From NCBI RefSeq assembly GCF_000738675.1, contig NZ_JPUX01000002.1:434001-498000 (forward strand): DNA of 64,000 nt, in the 5' to 3' direction. This DNA is from Serratia nematodiphila DZ0503SBS1 (GTDB lineage Bacteria; Pseudomonadota; Gammaproteobacteria; Enterobacterales; Enterobacteriaceae). Position numbers and translations under genes: made by a program. Shown piece after piece: positions 8,689 through 18,061 of this stretch. The notes under the pieces are model-generated. The model made no database searches. It saw nothing but the letters and a program-made list of their open reading frames with translations, and was not told the DNA's origin. Position 1 is the stretch's first letter, and the number at the start of each line of letters is the position of its first letter.

Positions 8689-8835
8689 GGGGAAATTTTC
8701 GCCTATTGTAGCGCGACAAACTAAACGAAGGTTCAATTGGCGGCGGGTCGAGAGCCTCGCGCTCATTCAGAAAGACGGCAGCATAACGGCTAGAGTAATT
8801 CGACTTTCAAGCAAACGCCTTCTTTTCAAAGCGAT

Positions 8836-9753
8836 TCATCTCTCATTGGTCAATATATCGCGATCCCAAAAAGGCTCATCACTGAAATTAGCAAGTAAAA
8901 AATCAATGAATGCGCGCATTTTCGCAGGCATGTTTTGTGATGAAGGAAAAACCGCATACATACCAATGGGAGGACGCATATGCTCACGTAATACAACTTC
9001 GAGCTCACCTTTTCTGATCGCCTCATGCGCGATGAAAGTGGGCAACATAGCGATCCCCAAACCCGCGATGGCGGCCTCACGAACAGCATCACCGTTGGAA
9101 AAACAGAGCCGCGATTTCACCATTGGCGTATGACCGCCAGCAAAGCGCCAATAATAACTTTCTTCAACGTTGCTATAGCGAATGCCCGGCAATGCCGCCA
9201 AGTCTTCCACTCTATTTGGACGACCGTACCGATCTAGCAAAGACGGGCTCGCGCAACAGACATGGCGAATGGTTGTGATCCGCCTGGCTACCAAGGAAGA
9301 GTCGCGCAATTTAGAAATCCTGATGGCGAGATCAAATCCATCACGAATGATGTCAACCATCTTGTCGTCGGCATCAAACTCCAGTGCCAGATTCGGATTC
9401 GCCTCGATAAATTGACCAACCACCCGGCTAAGGCAATGTACGGTCAGCGAAACGGGAGCGGCGATTCGCAACCGCCCTTGTAAATCGTTATGTCGCCCTC
9501 CAACGGCATTTTCAGCCTCATTCAACTCAGTCAGTATGCGTTTGGCTTGCTCATAAAACTTCAGCCCTGTGTCCGTCAGATGGATCTGTCGGGTGCTCCG
9601 GTTCAGCAACGGGGCACCAAGCCGAATTTCCAAATCTCGTATGCGGCGACTGATCGCAGATTTAGCCAAGGCCAAGCGCTTTGAAGCCGCCGCAAAACCG
9701 CCAGCCTCAACAACAGCAATATAAGTTTTCAGTTCCTCAAAGCGATCGGCCAT
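8836..9753 (-). CDS. LysR-family transcriptional regulator
   Basis: A 305-residue regulator. The N-terminal helix-turn-helix covers about residues 1-60 (FAAASKRLALAKSAISRRIRDLE), followed by the linker helix and a two-lobed effector domain. LysR proteins usually control a neighbouring, often divergent, gene. Here the next genes are an FMN reductase on the same strand and a hydrolase on the opposite strand. Its codon use is less GC-biased than the backbone genes, consistent with the accessory block. Confidence 0.92.
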   Translation of the reverse strand: MADRFEELKTYIAVVEAGGFAAASKRLALAKSAISRRIRDLEIRLGAPLLNRSTRQIHLTDTGLKFYEQAKRILTELNEAENAVGGRHNDLQGRLRIAAPVSLTVHCLSRVVGQFIEANPNLALEFDADDKMVDIIRDGFDLAIRISKLRDSSLVARRITTIRHVCCASPSLLDRYGRPNRVEDLAALPGIRYSNVEESYYWRFAGGHTPMVKSRLCFSNGDAVREAAIAGLGIAMLPTFIAHEAIRKGELEVVLREHMRPPIGMYAVFPSSQNMPAKMRAFIDFLLANFSDEPFWDRDILTNER

Positions 9754-9931
9754 GCTTCCGCAACCTTTTCAATTCCAAATATGTCAATCACAATGATACG
9801 GCATCACTTAGCGACCGCTATTCCTCTCGAGGAACGGCATCGAGACGCACGCTTTCCGCCCCCCACGTCAGACGATGCCGAAAAATGTATTATGCGCAGG
9901 CGCTGCTGGATCCAGGGTAGCGCGATACTCT

Positions 9932-10501
9932 CTAACGGATGGAAGGCTCGTTCGAACGAATAAACTCCACGAACCCACTCAAGAATCCCTCCAAGCGAAG
10001 ACGCGTCGACTCGTCGGTCAGATTGCCATCGACGTCGAATTGTTGGTTGGCGTGGGAAACGAGAAGCCGTCCGCCGAACCAAGGTCGGGTTCCAAGTGCT
10101 CGCAACACGGGTAGCCAAGCTTCCTGAGATAGGATTGTGCCAAATCCCCCCGGCGATGCACCAATCAAGGCGAAAGGTTTTCCGCCGAAAACGCGTCGTA
10201 TATCGCTGTCTGGACGCGAAACCCAATCAATGGCGTTTTTGAATACCCCTGGAATACCATTATTGTACTCAGGGGTGGCAAGGAGCACGCCATCGGCTAC
10301 CGCGATCGCCTCCTTCAATTCGACAACAGAAGCGGGAATGCCAGATTTAACTTCAACATCAGCATCATAAAGCGGTATCCCATTGATTCGACGAACATCC
10401 AGAGTCACGCTCTCGGGTGCCAATTGCACAGCAGCCTGAAGAAGTGAATGGTTAAAGGAAGCGCTGCGAAGACTTCCTGAAATTCCAATGATATGGGTCA
10501 T
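9932..10501 (-). CDS. NADPH-dependent FMN reductase family protein
   Basis: A 189-residue flavodoxin-fold reductase. GISGSLRSASFNHSLLQAA at the N-terminus is the flavin phosphate-binding loop, and ATPEYNNGIPGVFKNAIDWVSRP is the conserved flavin-contact motif of the SsuE/ChrR/azoreductase-type family. Members reduce FMN, quinones, chromate or azo compounds with NAD(P)H. It is transcribed divergently from the hydrolase at 10922, and the shared upstream region contains two matching palindromes, so the two may be co-regulated, for example in response to quinone or electrophile stress (inference). Confidence 0.88.
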   Translation of the reverse strand: MTHIIGISGSLRSASFNHSLLQAAVQLAPESVTLDVRRINGIPLYDADVEVKSGIPASVVELKEAIAVADGVLLATPEYNNGIPGVFKNAIDWVSRPDSDIRRVFGGKPFALIGASPGGFGTILSQEAWLPVLRALGTRPWFGGRLLVSHANQQFDVDGNLTDESTRLRLEGFLSGFVEFIRSNEPSIR

Positions 10502-10628
10502 GATCTACTCGCTTTTTGCAATGGAATGACTGTCGTTACTGCAGATGACAATGTTCGTTTGTGCTGACGGTTCTTTCTCCCCACAAAGGACAAACATTAC
10601 CTCCTCTACAAAAATTAGAAAGCCTCAA

Positions 10629-10651
10629 TAAAAGAACACTGTGTTCTCTTA
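10629..10651. promoter_or_regulatory. Palindromic operator, copy 1 (AGAACA-N3-TGTTCT)
   Basis: AGAACA-CTG-TGTTCT at 10633-10647 lies inside a longer, nearly perfect palindrome at 10629-10651 (10 of 11 positions match per arm). The same core recurs 106 bp downstream. This is typical of a binding site for a dimeric repressor. Confidence 0.55.
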
Positions 10652-10737
10652 TTTAAGTACAGCGTTAGGACTGGGTGAATGACGAGGACTTAAACCCACC
10701 CAACTAAAGTTACGATCTACTCTCACAGCCCAAAAAT

Positions 10738-10754
10738 GAGAACAATATGTTCTC
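10738..10754. promoter_or_regulatory. Palindromic operator, copy 2 (AGAACA-N3-TGTTCT)
   Basis: GAGAACA-ATA-TGTTCTC, with perfect 7-bp arms, repeats the core of the site at 10629-10651. It lies about 170 nt before the hydrolase start. Confidence 0.55.
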
Positions 10755-10921
10755 CGGAATTGGGATTGTCGGGTCCGCTGTATCGACTTAGCATGATATC
10801 TCACAATTACATGACCCCAATTAAGATTGCTTTCATTGAAGGCGATGTTGAGATCCCTTCTTTGGCCTATCGCGATTGCGATGAGTCTAACCTAATCTGT
10901 AACGTGAAAGAGAGTTATCTA

Positions 10922-11554
10922 ATGACCAGTGAATCTATCCGTGATCCTAAGGCTGACCACCTCCTGACCCCTGAGAACTGCGTGTTCATCGTGATCGACT
11001 ATCAACCCATTCAGGTGAGTTCGATCCGTTCGATGGACCAAAAGGAATTGGTTTTCAACATCACCCATAGCATTAAAGCTGTGAAGAATTATAACGTACC
11101 TATTATTCATTCGGCGGTAAATATTGCGACGGGCTTAAACAAACCGCCAATTAAAGAGATCATGGCGCTACTCCCTAATGACCCCGTTATTGATCGTACG
11201 ACGGTTAATGCCTGGGAAGACGTCGAATTCAAGCAGGCAGTGCAGGCAACTGGACGGCGGAAGTTGATCATGACGGCACTCTGGACCGAAGTCTGCCTGG
11301 CCTTCCCCGCTCTGGATGCACTCAGGGAAGGGTACGAGGTCTATGTCGTCGCCGACGCCATCGGCGGAACTTCAGTAGCGGCTCATGAGTTGGCTCTACG
11401 CCGCGTCGAACAAGCGGGTGGCAAACTGATTTCCAAGACACAGCTCTGGTGCGAGCTGCAGCGAGACTGGGCTCGCCAAGAGACCGTTCCTGGTTTCATG
11501 GACGTATTCGAGAACTGGGACGGCTTTAATCCAGAGAAAGATTTCAAAGGCTAA
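10922..11554 (+). CDS. Isochorismatase-like cysteine hydrolase (YcaC-type)
   Basis: A 210-residue alpha/beta hydrolase of the isochorismatase-like family. The catalytic Asp is D26 (FIVIDYQP) and the nucleophile is C125 in TALWTEVCLAFPALDAL, the pattern seen in YcaC-type proteins. I cannot place the third (Lys) residue with certainty. Substrates of this family include amides and small aromatic acids; this one is unknown. The start at 10922 gives a normal-length protein and follows an AGAGAG-type ribosome site. Confidence 0.85.
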   Translation: MTSESIRDPKADHLLTPENCVFIVIDYQPIQVSSIRSMDQKELVFNITHSIKAVKNYNVPIIHSAVNIATGLNKPPIKEIMALLPNDPVIDRTTVNAWEDVEFKQAVQATGRRKLIMTALWTEVCLAFPALDALREGYEVYVVADAIGGTSVAAHELALRRVEQAGGKLISKTQLWCELQRDWARQETVPGFMDVFENWDGFNPEKDFKG

Positions 11555-11695
11555 AATGCGGTTGGCAAATTGCTGGTTGAAGAATCCTCTGGCCGTCGTG
11601 TCAACACTGTCTGGCCAGCCAACCATACTCGGCGATTCAGCGCACCATATTGGAAAAGACAAGAGAACTGTCTTAGCAGAAGATTGATTATTGAA

Positions 11696-11725
11696 GGGAA
11701 CGGCACACTTCAGCGTGCCGTTCCC
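11696..11725 (+). other. Strong hairpin just upstream of the SnoaL-like gene
   Basis: GGGAACGGCAC and GTGCCGTTCCC form a perfect 11-bp stem with an 8-nt loop. No U-tract follows; a GGGGAG ribosome site begins about 8 nt later. It may separate or stabilise the downstream message rather than end transcription. Confidence 0.5.
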
Positions 11726-11741
11726 GGAATAAGGGGAGACC

Positions 11742-12272
11742 ATGTCAAACGTCTACAAGAAAACCGCTAACATAAAAGAAGCGCAGGCTGGTAGCCTCGC
11801 GAAGCCGGCCACGTTCAGCAGCCCTTTGGCTCTCCTGCTGGACCTTCTGAAAAAACCCGCGGATCTCGAGCATGTCCGCCAATTTACGGCGGACAATTTC
11901 ATCTATGTTTCACTCAATTATGAACATCCGGAACTAAAAGCCATCATGCCTTGGGCAGGGACGACAGCAGGAACCGAAGGCTTGGTCCAGACCTTCAAGG
12001 ATGTGAACGCCTACTGGTCTACACTGGCATTCGAATTACAGGACACTTTTGAGAATGCCGACGGTGCTGCCGTCTTCGGTTATTTTACTTATCGCTCTAC
12101 TGTTTTGGGTAAGACGGTCACCTCCCCCCTCTCGATTTTGGCTCGCGCCAAGGACGGTAAGTTAACTTTCGTACAGTTCATGGAAGATACCTTCGCCACA
12201 GTACGAAGTTTTCGCGAGAGTGGAACCTACCATATCAAAGCCGATCCCAGTGGTTCGACAGTGGAAATTTGA
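11742..12272 (+). CDS. SnoaL/NTF2-like protein
   Basis: A 176-residue protein. After an N-terminal tail of ~30 residues, the pattern of an N-terminal helical segment (LALLLDLLKKPADLEHVRQFTADNFIYVSLN) followed by beta strands (AAVFGYFTYRSTVLGKTVTSPLSILARAKDGKLTFVQFMEDT) matches the cone-shaped NTF2/SnoaL fold. Proteins of this type are often small-molecule isomerases or binding proteins. A GGGGAG site precedes the ATG. It probably belongs with the hydrolase upstream, although a strong hairpin lies between them. Confidence 0.7.
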   Translation: MSNVYKKTANIKEAQAGSLAKPATFSSPLALLLDLLKKPADLEHVRQFTADNFIYVSLNYEHPELKAIMPWAGTTAGTEGLVQTFKDVNAYWSTLAFELQDTFENADGAAVFGYFTYRSTVLGKTVTSPLSILARAKDGKLTFVQFMEDTFATVRSFRESGTYHIKADPSGSTVEI

Positions 12273-12295
12273 TACAGGGAGAGCGATATAACGAT

Positions 12296-12329
12296 TGAGG
12301 ATATAACCTGATTAAAAACTATATCCTCA
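12296..12329 (+). terminator. Hairpin after the SnoaL-like gene
   Basis: TGAGGATATA/TATATCCTCA, a perfect 10-bp stem with a 14-nt loop, extendable by three pairs. It lies about 25 nt after the stop codon. No U-tract follows, so termination is uncertain. The rest of the spacer to 12563 is AT rich with no other recognisable content. Confidence 0.4.
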
Positions 12330-12563
12330 GTCACATCATTGCATCATCAAAAACAACCAGCGAACACAGGACGTTTTTCAATCGGATTGTTTTTGTCATA
12401 AATAATTAGCCATACTTCCAGACTCATATAATACATTTAAAACACTAGCAACAAAAGAAAATATATTTATTACACTGCCCAGCCAGAGTTTTAAAAAGCA
12501 GTGAGTGGTAAATAGGAATGCCGTCAACAGTTGATGATCGATAATTAACAAACTTGAGGTATC

Positions 12564-12974
12564 ATGACAATGCAGAAAAAAGACTTATCTTCCTGGTTCG
12601 CCAAAGGGGGGGCTATTGCTTATTTCATCTGGGCTCTTCTACATTTTCAAGCTGCCTGGGGAGTTTATAAATTAGGCGATAGCATGCCACCAGGAATGGC
12701 AAGTGGGCGAGTAGAACAAGATGCATGGAATTTATTTTGCTTTGCACTTTGCGCTGCCTTGACGTCTATTTTCTTGAATTGGCGCAATGACATCAGAGGA
12801 TGGTGGATAAATTTAGCCGTTGTCAGCGCCACTGATATTGGCTTTATTATTTACATTCTAATCCCTGGTTACACGCCTATTTGGCCAGGGATTTTAGGGC
12901 CTCTTTTTTGGGCGGTTGGATTTATTTTTTCAACCTGCGCACTTGTTTTATCACATAAAGAAACAATGCGCTAA
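12564..12974 (+). CDS. Four-helix integral membrane protein, unknown function
   Basis: A 136-residue protein with four likely membrane segments at about 13-33, 55-70, 78-98 and 105-128. I recognise no catalytic motif. The gene is AT rich compared with the backbone and uses AT-ending codons, in line with a transferred origin. It lies upstream of an AraC-type regulator on the same strand with a 145-nt gap. Start: ATG at 12564 after TTGAGG. Confidence 0.7.
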   Translation: MTMQKKDLSSWFAKGGAIAYFIWALLHFQAAWGVYKLGDSMPPGMASGRVEQDAWNLFCFALCAALTSIFLNWRNDIRGWWINLAVVSATDIGFIIYILIPGYTPIWPGILGPLFWAVGFIFSTCALVLSHKETMR

Positions 12975-13119
12975 GCATGATAACATCACAAAGGGCAGCA
13001 TATGCTAAGCCCTTTAATCCAACTTCCTTAAAGAACAAACTCAATTGCAATAATTAGATTTAAAATAGATCAATTAAAAAAACACGCATAATCAATTGAA
13101 AATATGACTCAGGCATATC

Positions 13120-13470
13120 ATGAAAGAAAACACTTGCTTTCAAAAAAAAGTCACCACAGAGATCATGAGTTGGATAGAAAACAACCTTGAACATCGCATC
13201 AGTCTTGCAGACATTTCCAAGGTATCAGGCTATTCAAACTGGCACTTTCAAAGGTTATTTAAGAAACATACGGGAAAAAACCTTGGTGACTATATTCTTG
13301 AAAGAAAATTAAAAAAATCTTATAACTTGCTTTCTACAACAAAATTATCCGTATTTGCTGTTTCTTGTGCTGTAGGATTCAAGACTCAACAATCCTTTAT
13401 TAGGAGCTTCAAAAAATGCTATGGCATCTCTCCCGGAAAAATAAAAATGAAGCACAATGACAAAAAATAA
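13120..13470 (+). CDS. AraC-family regulator of the MarA/SoxS/Rob size class
   Basis: A 116-residue protein consisting almost only of the AraC DNA-binding domain with two helix-turn-helix units: ISLADISKVSGYSNWHFQRLFKKHTG and LSVFAVSCAVGFKTQQSFIRSFKKCYGISPGKI. This size and layout match MarA, SoxS and the Rob/RamA group, which act as monomers on stress and efflux genes without a ligand domain. The gene is strongly AT rich. It is probably a stand-alone activator of an accessory or stress regulon. Confidence 0.88.
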   Translation: MKENTCFQKKVTTEIMSWIENNLEHRISLADISKVSGYSNWHFQRLFKKHTGKNLGDYILERKLKKSYNLLSTTKLSVFAVSCAVGFKTQQSFIRSFKKCYGISPGKIKMKHNDKK

Positions 13471-13807
13471 TATAACAAGTTAATCATCATGGGAAAATTC
13501 TTCCCATTCATATCGTGTACCGAGTTAATCCTTCTCTCGTCTAAACGATCGGGTGTCTAAGTAGAGTCAGGTCGAAAAATCACGAAGTAAAATACTGACA
13601 TTATTCTTGTCATACTTGAGATAAGAGTCAGGCCTCTCTACGCGTCGCTTATTTAGGACATCTGTACGTCATATACCTGATAACAATATCCCAATACAAT
13701 AAAATAAGAAGTGCTATCAATAAATGCGAGCAGACATAGGAATAATCGAGAACTTGCAGAAATACGGGGGATTTATGGACTGTAGTAGACATCAGGAGAA
13801 GTGTTAA
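13471..13807. other. AT-rich spacer between the AraC gene and argU
   Basis: Contains a small hairpin ATGGGAA-N5-TTCCCAT at 13489-13507, a possible weak terminator for the AraC gene. The rest has no credible gene. The argU 3' end faces this region, but I found no second copy of the tRNA 3' end within the window that would mark an attachment repeat. Confidence 0.45.
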
Positions 13808-13884
13808 TGGCACGCCCTATAGGATTCGAACCTATGACCTACGGCTTAGAAGGCCGTTGCTCTATCCAACTGAGCTAAGGGCGC
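13808..13884 (-). tRNA. argU: tRNA-Arg (anticodon UCU)
   Basis: The minus strand reads as a complete 77-nt tRNA starting GCGCCCTTAGCTCAGTTGG and ending with encoded CCA. The anticodon loop CCTTCTAAG gives UCU, so it decodes AGA (and AGG) arginine codons. TTCGAATC is the T-loop. The position next to folD matches E. coli argU, a well-known integration site for phages and islands. Confidence 0.97.
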
Positions 13885-14024
13885 ATTGAGATGCGGCAAC
13901 CTGCGGCTGCGGGTTGCGATTATACGGTCAGAGGTTAGCGAGTCAATGCCTTTTCATGACGTTACGGCGGCGGCCGTGCTTTATGGCGTTTTTTCCACCA
14001 GCGCCCGCGCGGTGAGGGTTCTCG

Positions 14025-14300
14025 TCAACGGGCGCCGTTACGCTGAGCCAGCCCGGCGCCTACGTAAATCGGCGCGTGCTCACGCCCTTGCCGCCCGTTG
14101 TCCCGCCGCTGGCAGAGGCGAGCAGACATAACCACTGCGGCAATGTCCCCCCAATCGGCATGCTCAATCACCCGTGTGTTGCAAGTCGCCGCCACGTTTT
14201 CAACCCATGCGGCGTCAGGGCGTGCGCTGTTTAAAGAAGCCTGGCTCCCCGATGCCCAAACCAGCAACAGCGTGCAGCCTGCCCAGGCGCAGCCCTTCAT
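14025..14300 (-). CDS. Small exported protein, unknown function
   Basis: A 91-residue frame with a signal-peptide-like start: MKGCAWAGCTLLLVWASGSQA has a basic n-region, hydrophobic core and Ala-x-Ala-like exit. Cysteines at the mature end (ATCNTR, SARLCQR) could form a disulfide in the periplasm. Its ATG overlaps the stop of the preceding minus-strand gene by 4 nt and a GGAAG site precedes it, which argues for a translated, coupled pair. I do not recognise the family. Confidence 0.5.
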   Translation of the reverse strand: MKGCAWAGCTLLLVWASGSQASLNSARPDAAWVENVAATCNTRVIEHADWGDIAAVVMSARLCQRRDNGRQGREHAPIYVGAGLAQRNGAR

Positions 14301-14506
14301 ACGCATAACTTCCGCCACAGCGCATTCAGGCGTGCCCGCCACAACGGCGCCGCCTCATGCTTGCCGAGCTGATGCAGCGCGGTGAGTTGCTCACTGTCCG
14401 CCGGATGCAGCGAAGAATCGAACACCGTCTCCCCCACATGTTTAGGCTGCGCCGGTTGCTGATCAGGCTGATGATGCAACGGATAAAGCCGGGTTATCGC
14501 TCTCAT
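14297..14506 (-). CDS. Small hypothetical protein, coupled to the next gene
   Basis: A 69-residue frame starting MRAITRLYPLHHQPD, without a signal or membrane segment. It is rich in His, Gln and Leu and ends RLNALWRKLCV. A GGCAGG site precedes the chosen ATG, and the frame overlaps the downstream small exported gene by ATGA. A longer frame reaches 14803 but crosses into folD. The coupling is the main support; the product is not recognised. Confidence 0.45.
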   Translation of the reverse strand: MRAITRLYPLHHQPDQQPAQPKHVGETVFDSSLHPADSEQLTALHQLGKHEAAPLWRARLNALWRKLCV

Positions 14507-14711
14507 GATCCTGCCCTCTTTCGCCCTGTGTATGGCCCCAGCGTAGGCAAATGCCGGTAAAAATGGTGTAGAGGTTCCTGAAGCCGGCATAAAAAAAGCA
14601 TAAATCGGTCTCGCCAACGGCGGCGAGGGTGATTCTGCGCCTGACAGCGCGCTCAGCTTCTGACAGAATAGCGGCATCCCCGCTTTTCTTAATTGATGGA
14701 TTTCCACACTG

Positions 14712-15578
14712 ATGTCAGCAAAGATTATTGATGGTAAAACGATTGCGCAGCAGGTTAGAAACGAAGTGGCTGAGCAAGTGAAACAACGTCTGGCGGCCGG
14801 CAAGCGCGCGCCAGGGCTGGCGGTTGTGCTGGTCGGCGAGAATCCGGCTTCGCAAATTTACGTCGCCAGCAAGCGCCGCGCCTGCGATGAAGTCGGCTTC
14901 CTCTCCCGCTCCTACGACCTGCCCGCTGCCACCAGTGAAGCCGAGCTGCTGGCGTTGATCGACCAGCTGAACGCCGATGAGGAAATCGACGGCATTCTGG
15001 TGCAGCTGCCGTTGCCGGCCGGCATCGATAACGTCAAAGTGCTGGAACGCATCCATCCGGACAAAGACGTCGACGGCTTCCACCCGTACAACGTCGGCCG
15101 CCTGTGCCAGCGCGCGCCCAAGCTGCGCCCATGCACGCCGCGCGGCATCGTCACCCTGCTGGAGCGTTATAACATCGATACCTACGGCCTGAACGCCGTG
15201 GTGGTCGGCGCCTCCAACATCGTCGGCCGCCCGATGAGCATGGAGCTGCTGCTGGCCGGCTGCACCACCACCGTCACCCACCGCTTCACCAAAAATCTGC
15301 GTCATCACGTCGAGAACGCCGATCTGCTGGTGGTGGCGGTCGGCAAACCGGGCTTCATTCCGGGCGACTGGATCAAACCGGGCGCCATCGTGGTGGACGT
15401 CGGCATCAACCGTCTGGAAAGCGGTAAAGTGGTGGGCGATGTCGATTTCGACGCCGCCAGCGAGCGCGCCGCCTACATCACCCCGGTGCCGGGTGGCGTT
15501 GGCCCGATGACCGTGGCTACACTGATCCAAAATACCTTGCAGGCCTGCGAGGAATATCACGACGTTCAACCTAAATAA
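14712..15578 (+). CDS. folD: Bifunctional methylenetetrahydrofolate dehydrogenase/cyclohydrolase
   Basis: A 288-residue FolD. It oxidises 5,10-methylene-tetrahydrofolate with NADP and hydrolyses the methenyl product to 10-formyl-tetrahydrofolate in the cytoplasm. The conserved [13 protein letters not shown] carries the catalytic Lys, and [18 protein letters not shown] is the nucleotide-binding loop. [15 protein letters not shown] is the family C-terminal signature. Length and context (argU on one side, ybcJ on the other) match E. coli. Confidence 0.98.
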   Translation: MSAKIIDGKTIAQQVRNEVAEQVKQRLAAGKRAPGLAVVLVGENPASQIYVASKRRACDEVGFLSRSYDLPAATSEAELLALIDQLNADEEIDGILVQLPLPAGIDNVKVLERIHPDKDVDGFHPYNVGRLCQRAPKLRPCTPRGIVTLLERYNIDTYGLNAVVVGASNIVGRPMSMELLLAGCTTTVTHRFTKNLRHHVENADLLVVAVGKPGFIPGDWIKPGAIVVDVGINRLESGKVVGDVDFDAASERAAYITPVPGGVGPMTVATLIQNTLQACEEYHDVQPK

Positions 15579-15588
15579 GTAAGGCAGT

Positions 15589-15801
15589 ATGGAAATTTTC
15601 AATCTGGACAATCATCCCCACGTCGAACTGTGCGATCTGCTGAAGTTCCAGGGCTGGTGTGAAAGCGGCGGCGCCGCCAAAGAAGTCATCGCCGAAGGGC
15701 TGGTGAAAGTCGACGGCAAGGTCGAAACCCGCAAGCGCTGCAAGATCGTCGCCGATCAGGTGGTGGAGTTCAACGGCGGCAAGGTCATGGTTAAACCCTA
15801 A
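15589..15801 (+). CDS. ybcJ: YbcJ, S4-domain RNA-binding protein
   Basis: A 70-residue protein almost entirely made of an S4-like RNA-binding fold: LCDLLKFQGWCESGGAAKEVIAEGLVKVDGKVETRKRCKIVADQVVEF. It starts 10 nt after folD and probably shares its transcript, which ends at the hairpin 15814-15846. The role is likely RNA or ribosome related but not defined. Confidence 0.93.
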   Translation: MEIFNLDNHPHVELCDLLKFQGWCESGGAAKEVIAEGLVKVDGKVETRKRCKIVADQVVEFNGGKVMVKP

Positions 15802-15813
15802 CCTGCAGCCATA

Positions 15814-15846
15814 GAAAAAGGCGCTGAATTCAGCGCCTTTTTTGTT
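15814..15846. terminator. Bidirectional Rho-independent terminator between ybcJ and cysS
   Basis: AGGCGCTGAATTCAGCGCCT is a perfect 20-nt palindrome with A-run on the left and T-run on the right. It can stop the converging ybcJ and cysS transcripts. Confidence 0.9.
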
Positions 15847-15861
15847 TTCACTTCGGCCGGC

Positions 15862-17247
<1,386 letters not shown>

Positions 17248-17556
17248 CGGGAGATTCCGTGGTGTGCGTGATAACAAAAAAGATAACCGGGCTTCAGGTT
17301 TTACGCCCGGTAGCGTATTGAAACCTGAAGCCTGATCTATTGCAAGGTTAAGGCCAAGCTTTGCTGACTTCACGCGAATAAAATGCGCGAAATTCGCCGG
17401 CCAGCACAATTGTTATAATATAACACAAATGCAATTACCACAGACAGTGCGCGGTTGAGCCGCTGCTGACTCGCTGGGGCGGATATGTTATAAGGGCGGT
17501 CTGAATGTTCACTCGCTTTACGTGACGTCTCACTTCACCTTGTTAGGATTAAAACT
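17248..17556. other. Divergent cysS-ppiB regulatory region
   Basis: A 309-nt spacer between divergent genes. It contains the possible cysS attenuator (17276-17332) and the AT palindrome TGTTATA-A-TATAACA at 17411-17425, which can provide -10-like elements on both strands. Confidence 0.55.
17276..17332 (-). promoter_or_regulatory. Possible transcription attenuator in the cysS leader
   Basis: Two mutually exclusive hairpins. The minus-strand RNA first meets GGCTTCAGGTTT (17332-17321), which pairs perfectly over 12 bp with AAACCTGAAGCC (17301-17290). The alternative is ACCGGGC (17311-17305) with GCCCGGT (17292-17286), followed by TATC and six T (17281-17276), a terminator-like form. The 3' arms overlap, so only one can form. 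No Cys-rich leader peptide is visible. Confidence 0.4.
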
Positions 17557-18051
17557 ATGGTTACTTTCCACACCAATCACGGCGATATCGTTATCAAGAC
17601 CTTTGCTGACAAAGCGCCGGTTACCGTTGAAAACTTCCTGAACTACTGCCGCGCCGGTTTCTACGACAACACCATCTTCCACCGTGTGATCAACGGCTTC
17701 ATGATCCAGGGCGGCGGTTTCGAGCCGGGCATGAACCAGAAAGCGACCAACGCGGCCATCAAGAACGAAGCCAACAACGGTTTGAAAAACACCATCGGCA
17801 CCCTGGCAATGGCGCGCACCAACGATCCGCACTCCGCCACCGCACAGTTCTTCATCAACGTGGCCGACAACGACTTCCTGAACTTCCGCGGCGAAAACGT
17901 ACAGGGCTGGGGCTACTGCGTGTTCGCTGAAGTGGTTGAAGGCATGGACGTGGTCAACAAGATCAAAGGCGTGAAAACCGGCCGCAGCGGCATGCACCAG
18001 GACGTACCGGTAGAAGACGTCGTCATCAACAGCGTGACCGTCAGCGAGTAA
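17557..18051 (+). CDS. ppiB: Peptidyl-prolyl cis-trans isomerase B (cyclophilin)
   Basis: A 164-residue cytoplasmic cyclophilin without a signal peptide. It speeds cis-trans isomerisation of X-Pro bonds. The signature [15 protein letters not shown] carries the catalytic Arg, and [18 protein letters not shown] lines the active site. Length equals that of E. coli PpiB and the order cysS-ppiB-lpxH is conserved. TTAGGA provides the ribosome site. Confidence 0.98.
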   Translation: MVTFHTNHGDIVIKTFADKAPVTVENFLNYCRAGFYDNTIFHRVINGFMIQGGGFEPGMNQKATNAAIKNEANNGLKNTIGTLAMARTNDPHSATAQFFINVADNDFLNFRGENVQGWGYCVFAEVVEGMDVVNKIKGVKTGRSGMHQDVPVEDVVINSVTVSE

Positions 18052-18061
18052 TCGCGGCTGC

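Larger units (their letters stand above)
10502..10921. other. Divergent promoter region with paired palindromes
   Basis: A 420-nt spacer between the minus-strand FMN reductase and the plus-strand hydrolase. An in-frame extension of the hydrolase to 10736 exists but is not supported by a ribosome site. The notable content is the pair of palindromic operators listed separately. Confidence 0.5.

Noticed and set aside
10629..10754. SOS (LexA) boxes
   Set aside because: The GAAC/GTTC core recalls the Gram-positive LexA box, but the spacing is one base longer and it does not match the enterobacterial CTGT-N8-ACAG form.
13471..13807. Insertion-sequence end or phage attachment repeat next to argU
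   Set aside because: No inverted terminal repeat, transposase fragment or duplicate of the tRNA 3' end could be found by eye.
17248..17409. N-terminal extension of CysS reading through the leader
   Set aside because: The frame is open but begins at a TTG, overlaps the alternative hairpins and adds 54 residues absent from CysS proteins of normal 461-residue length.
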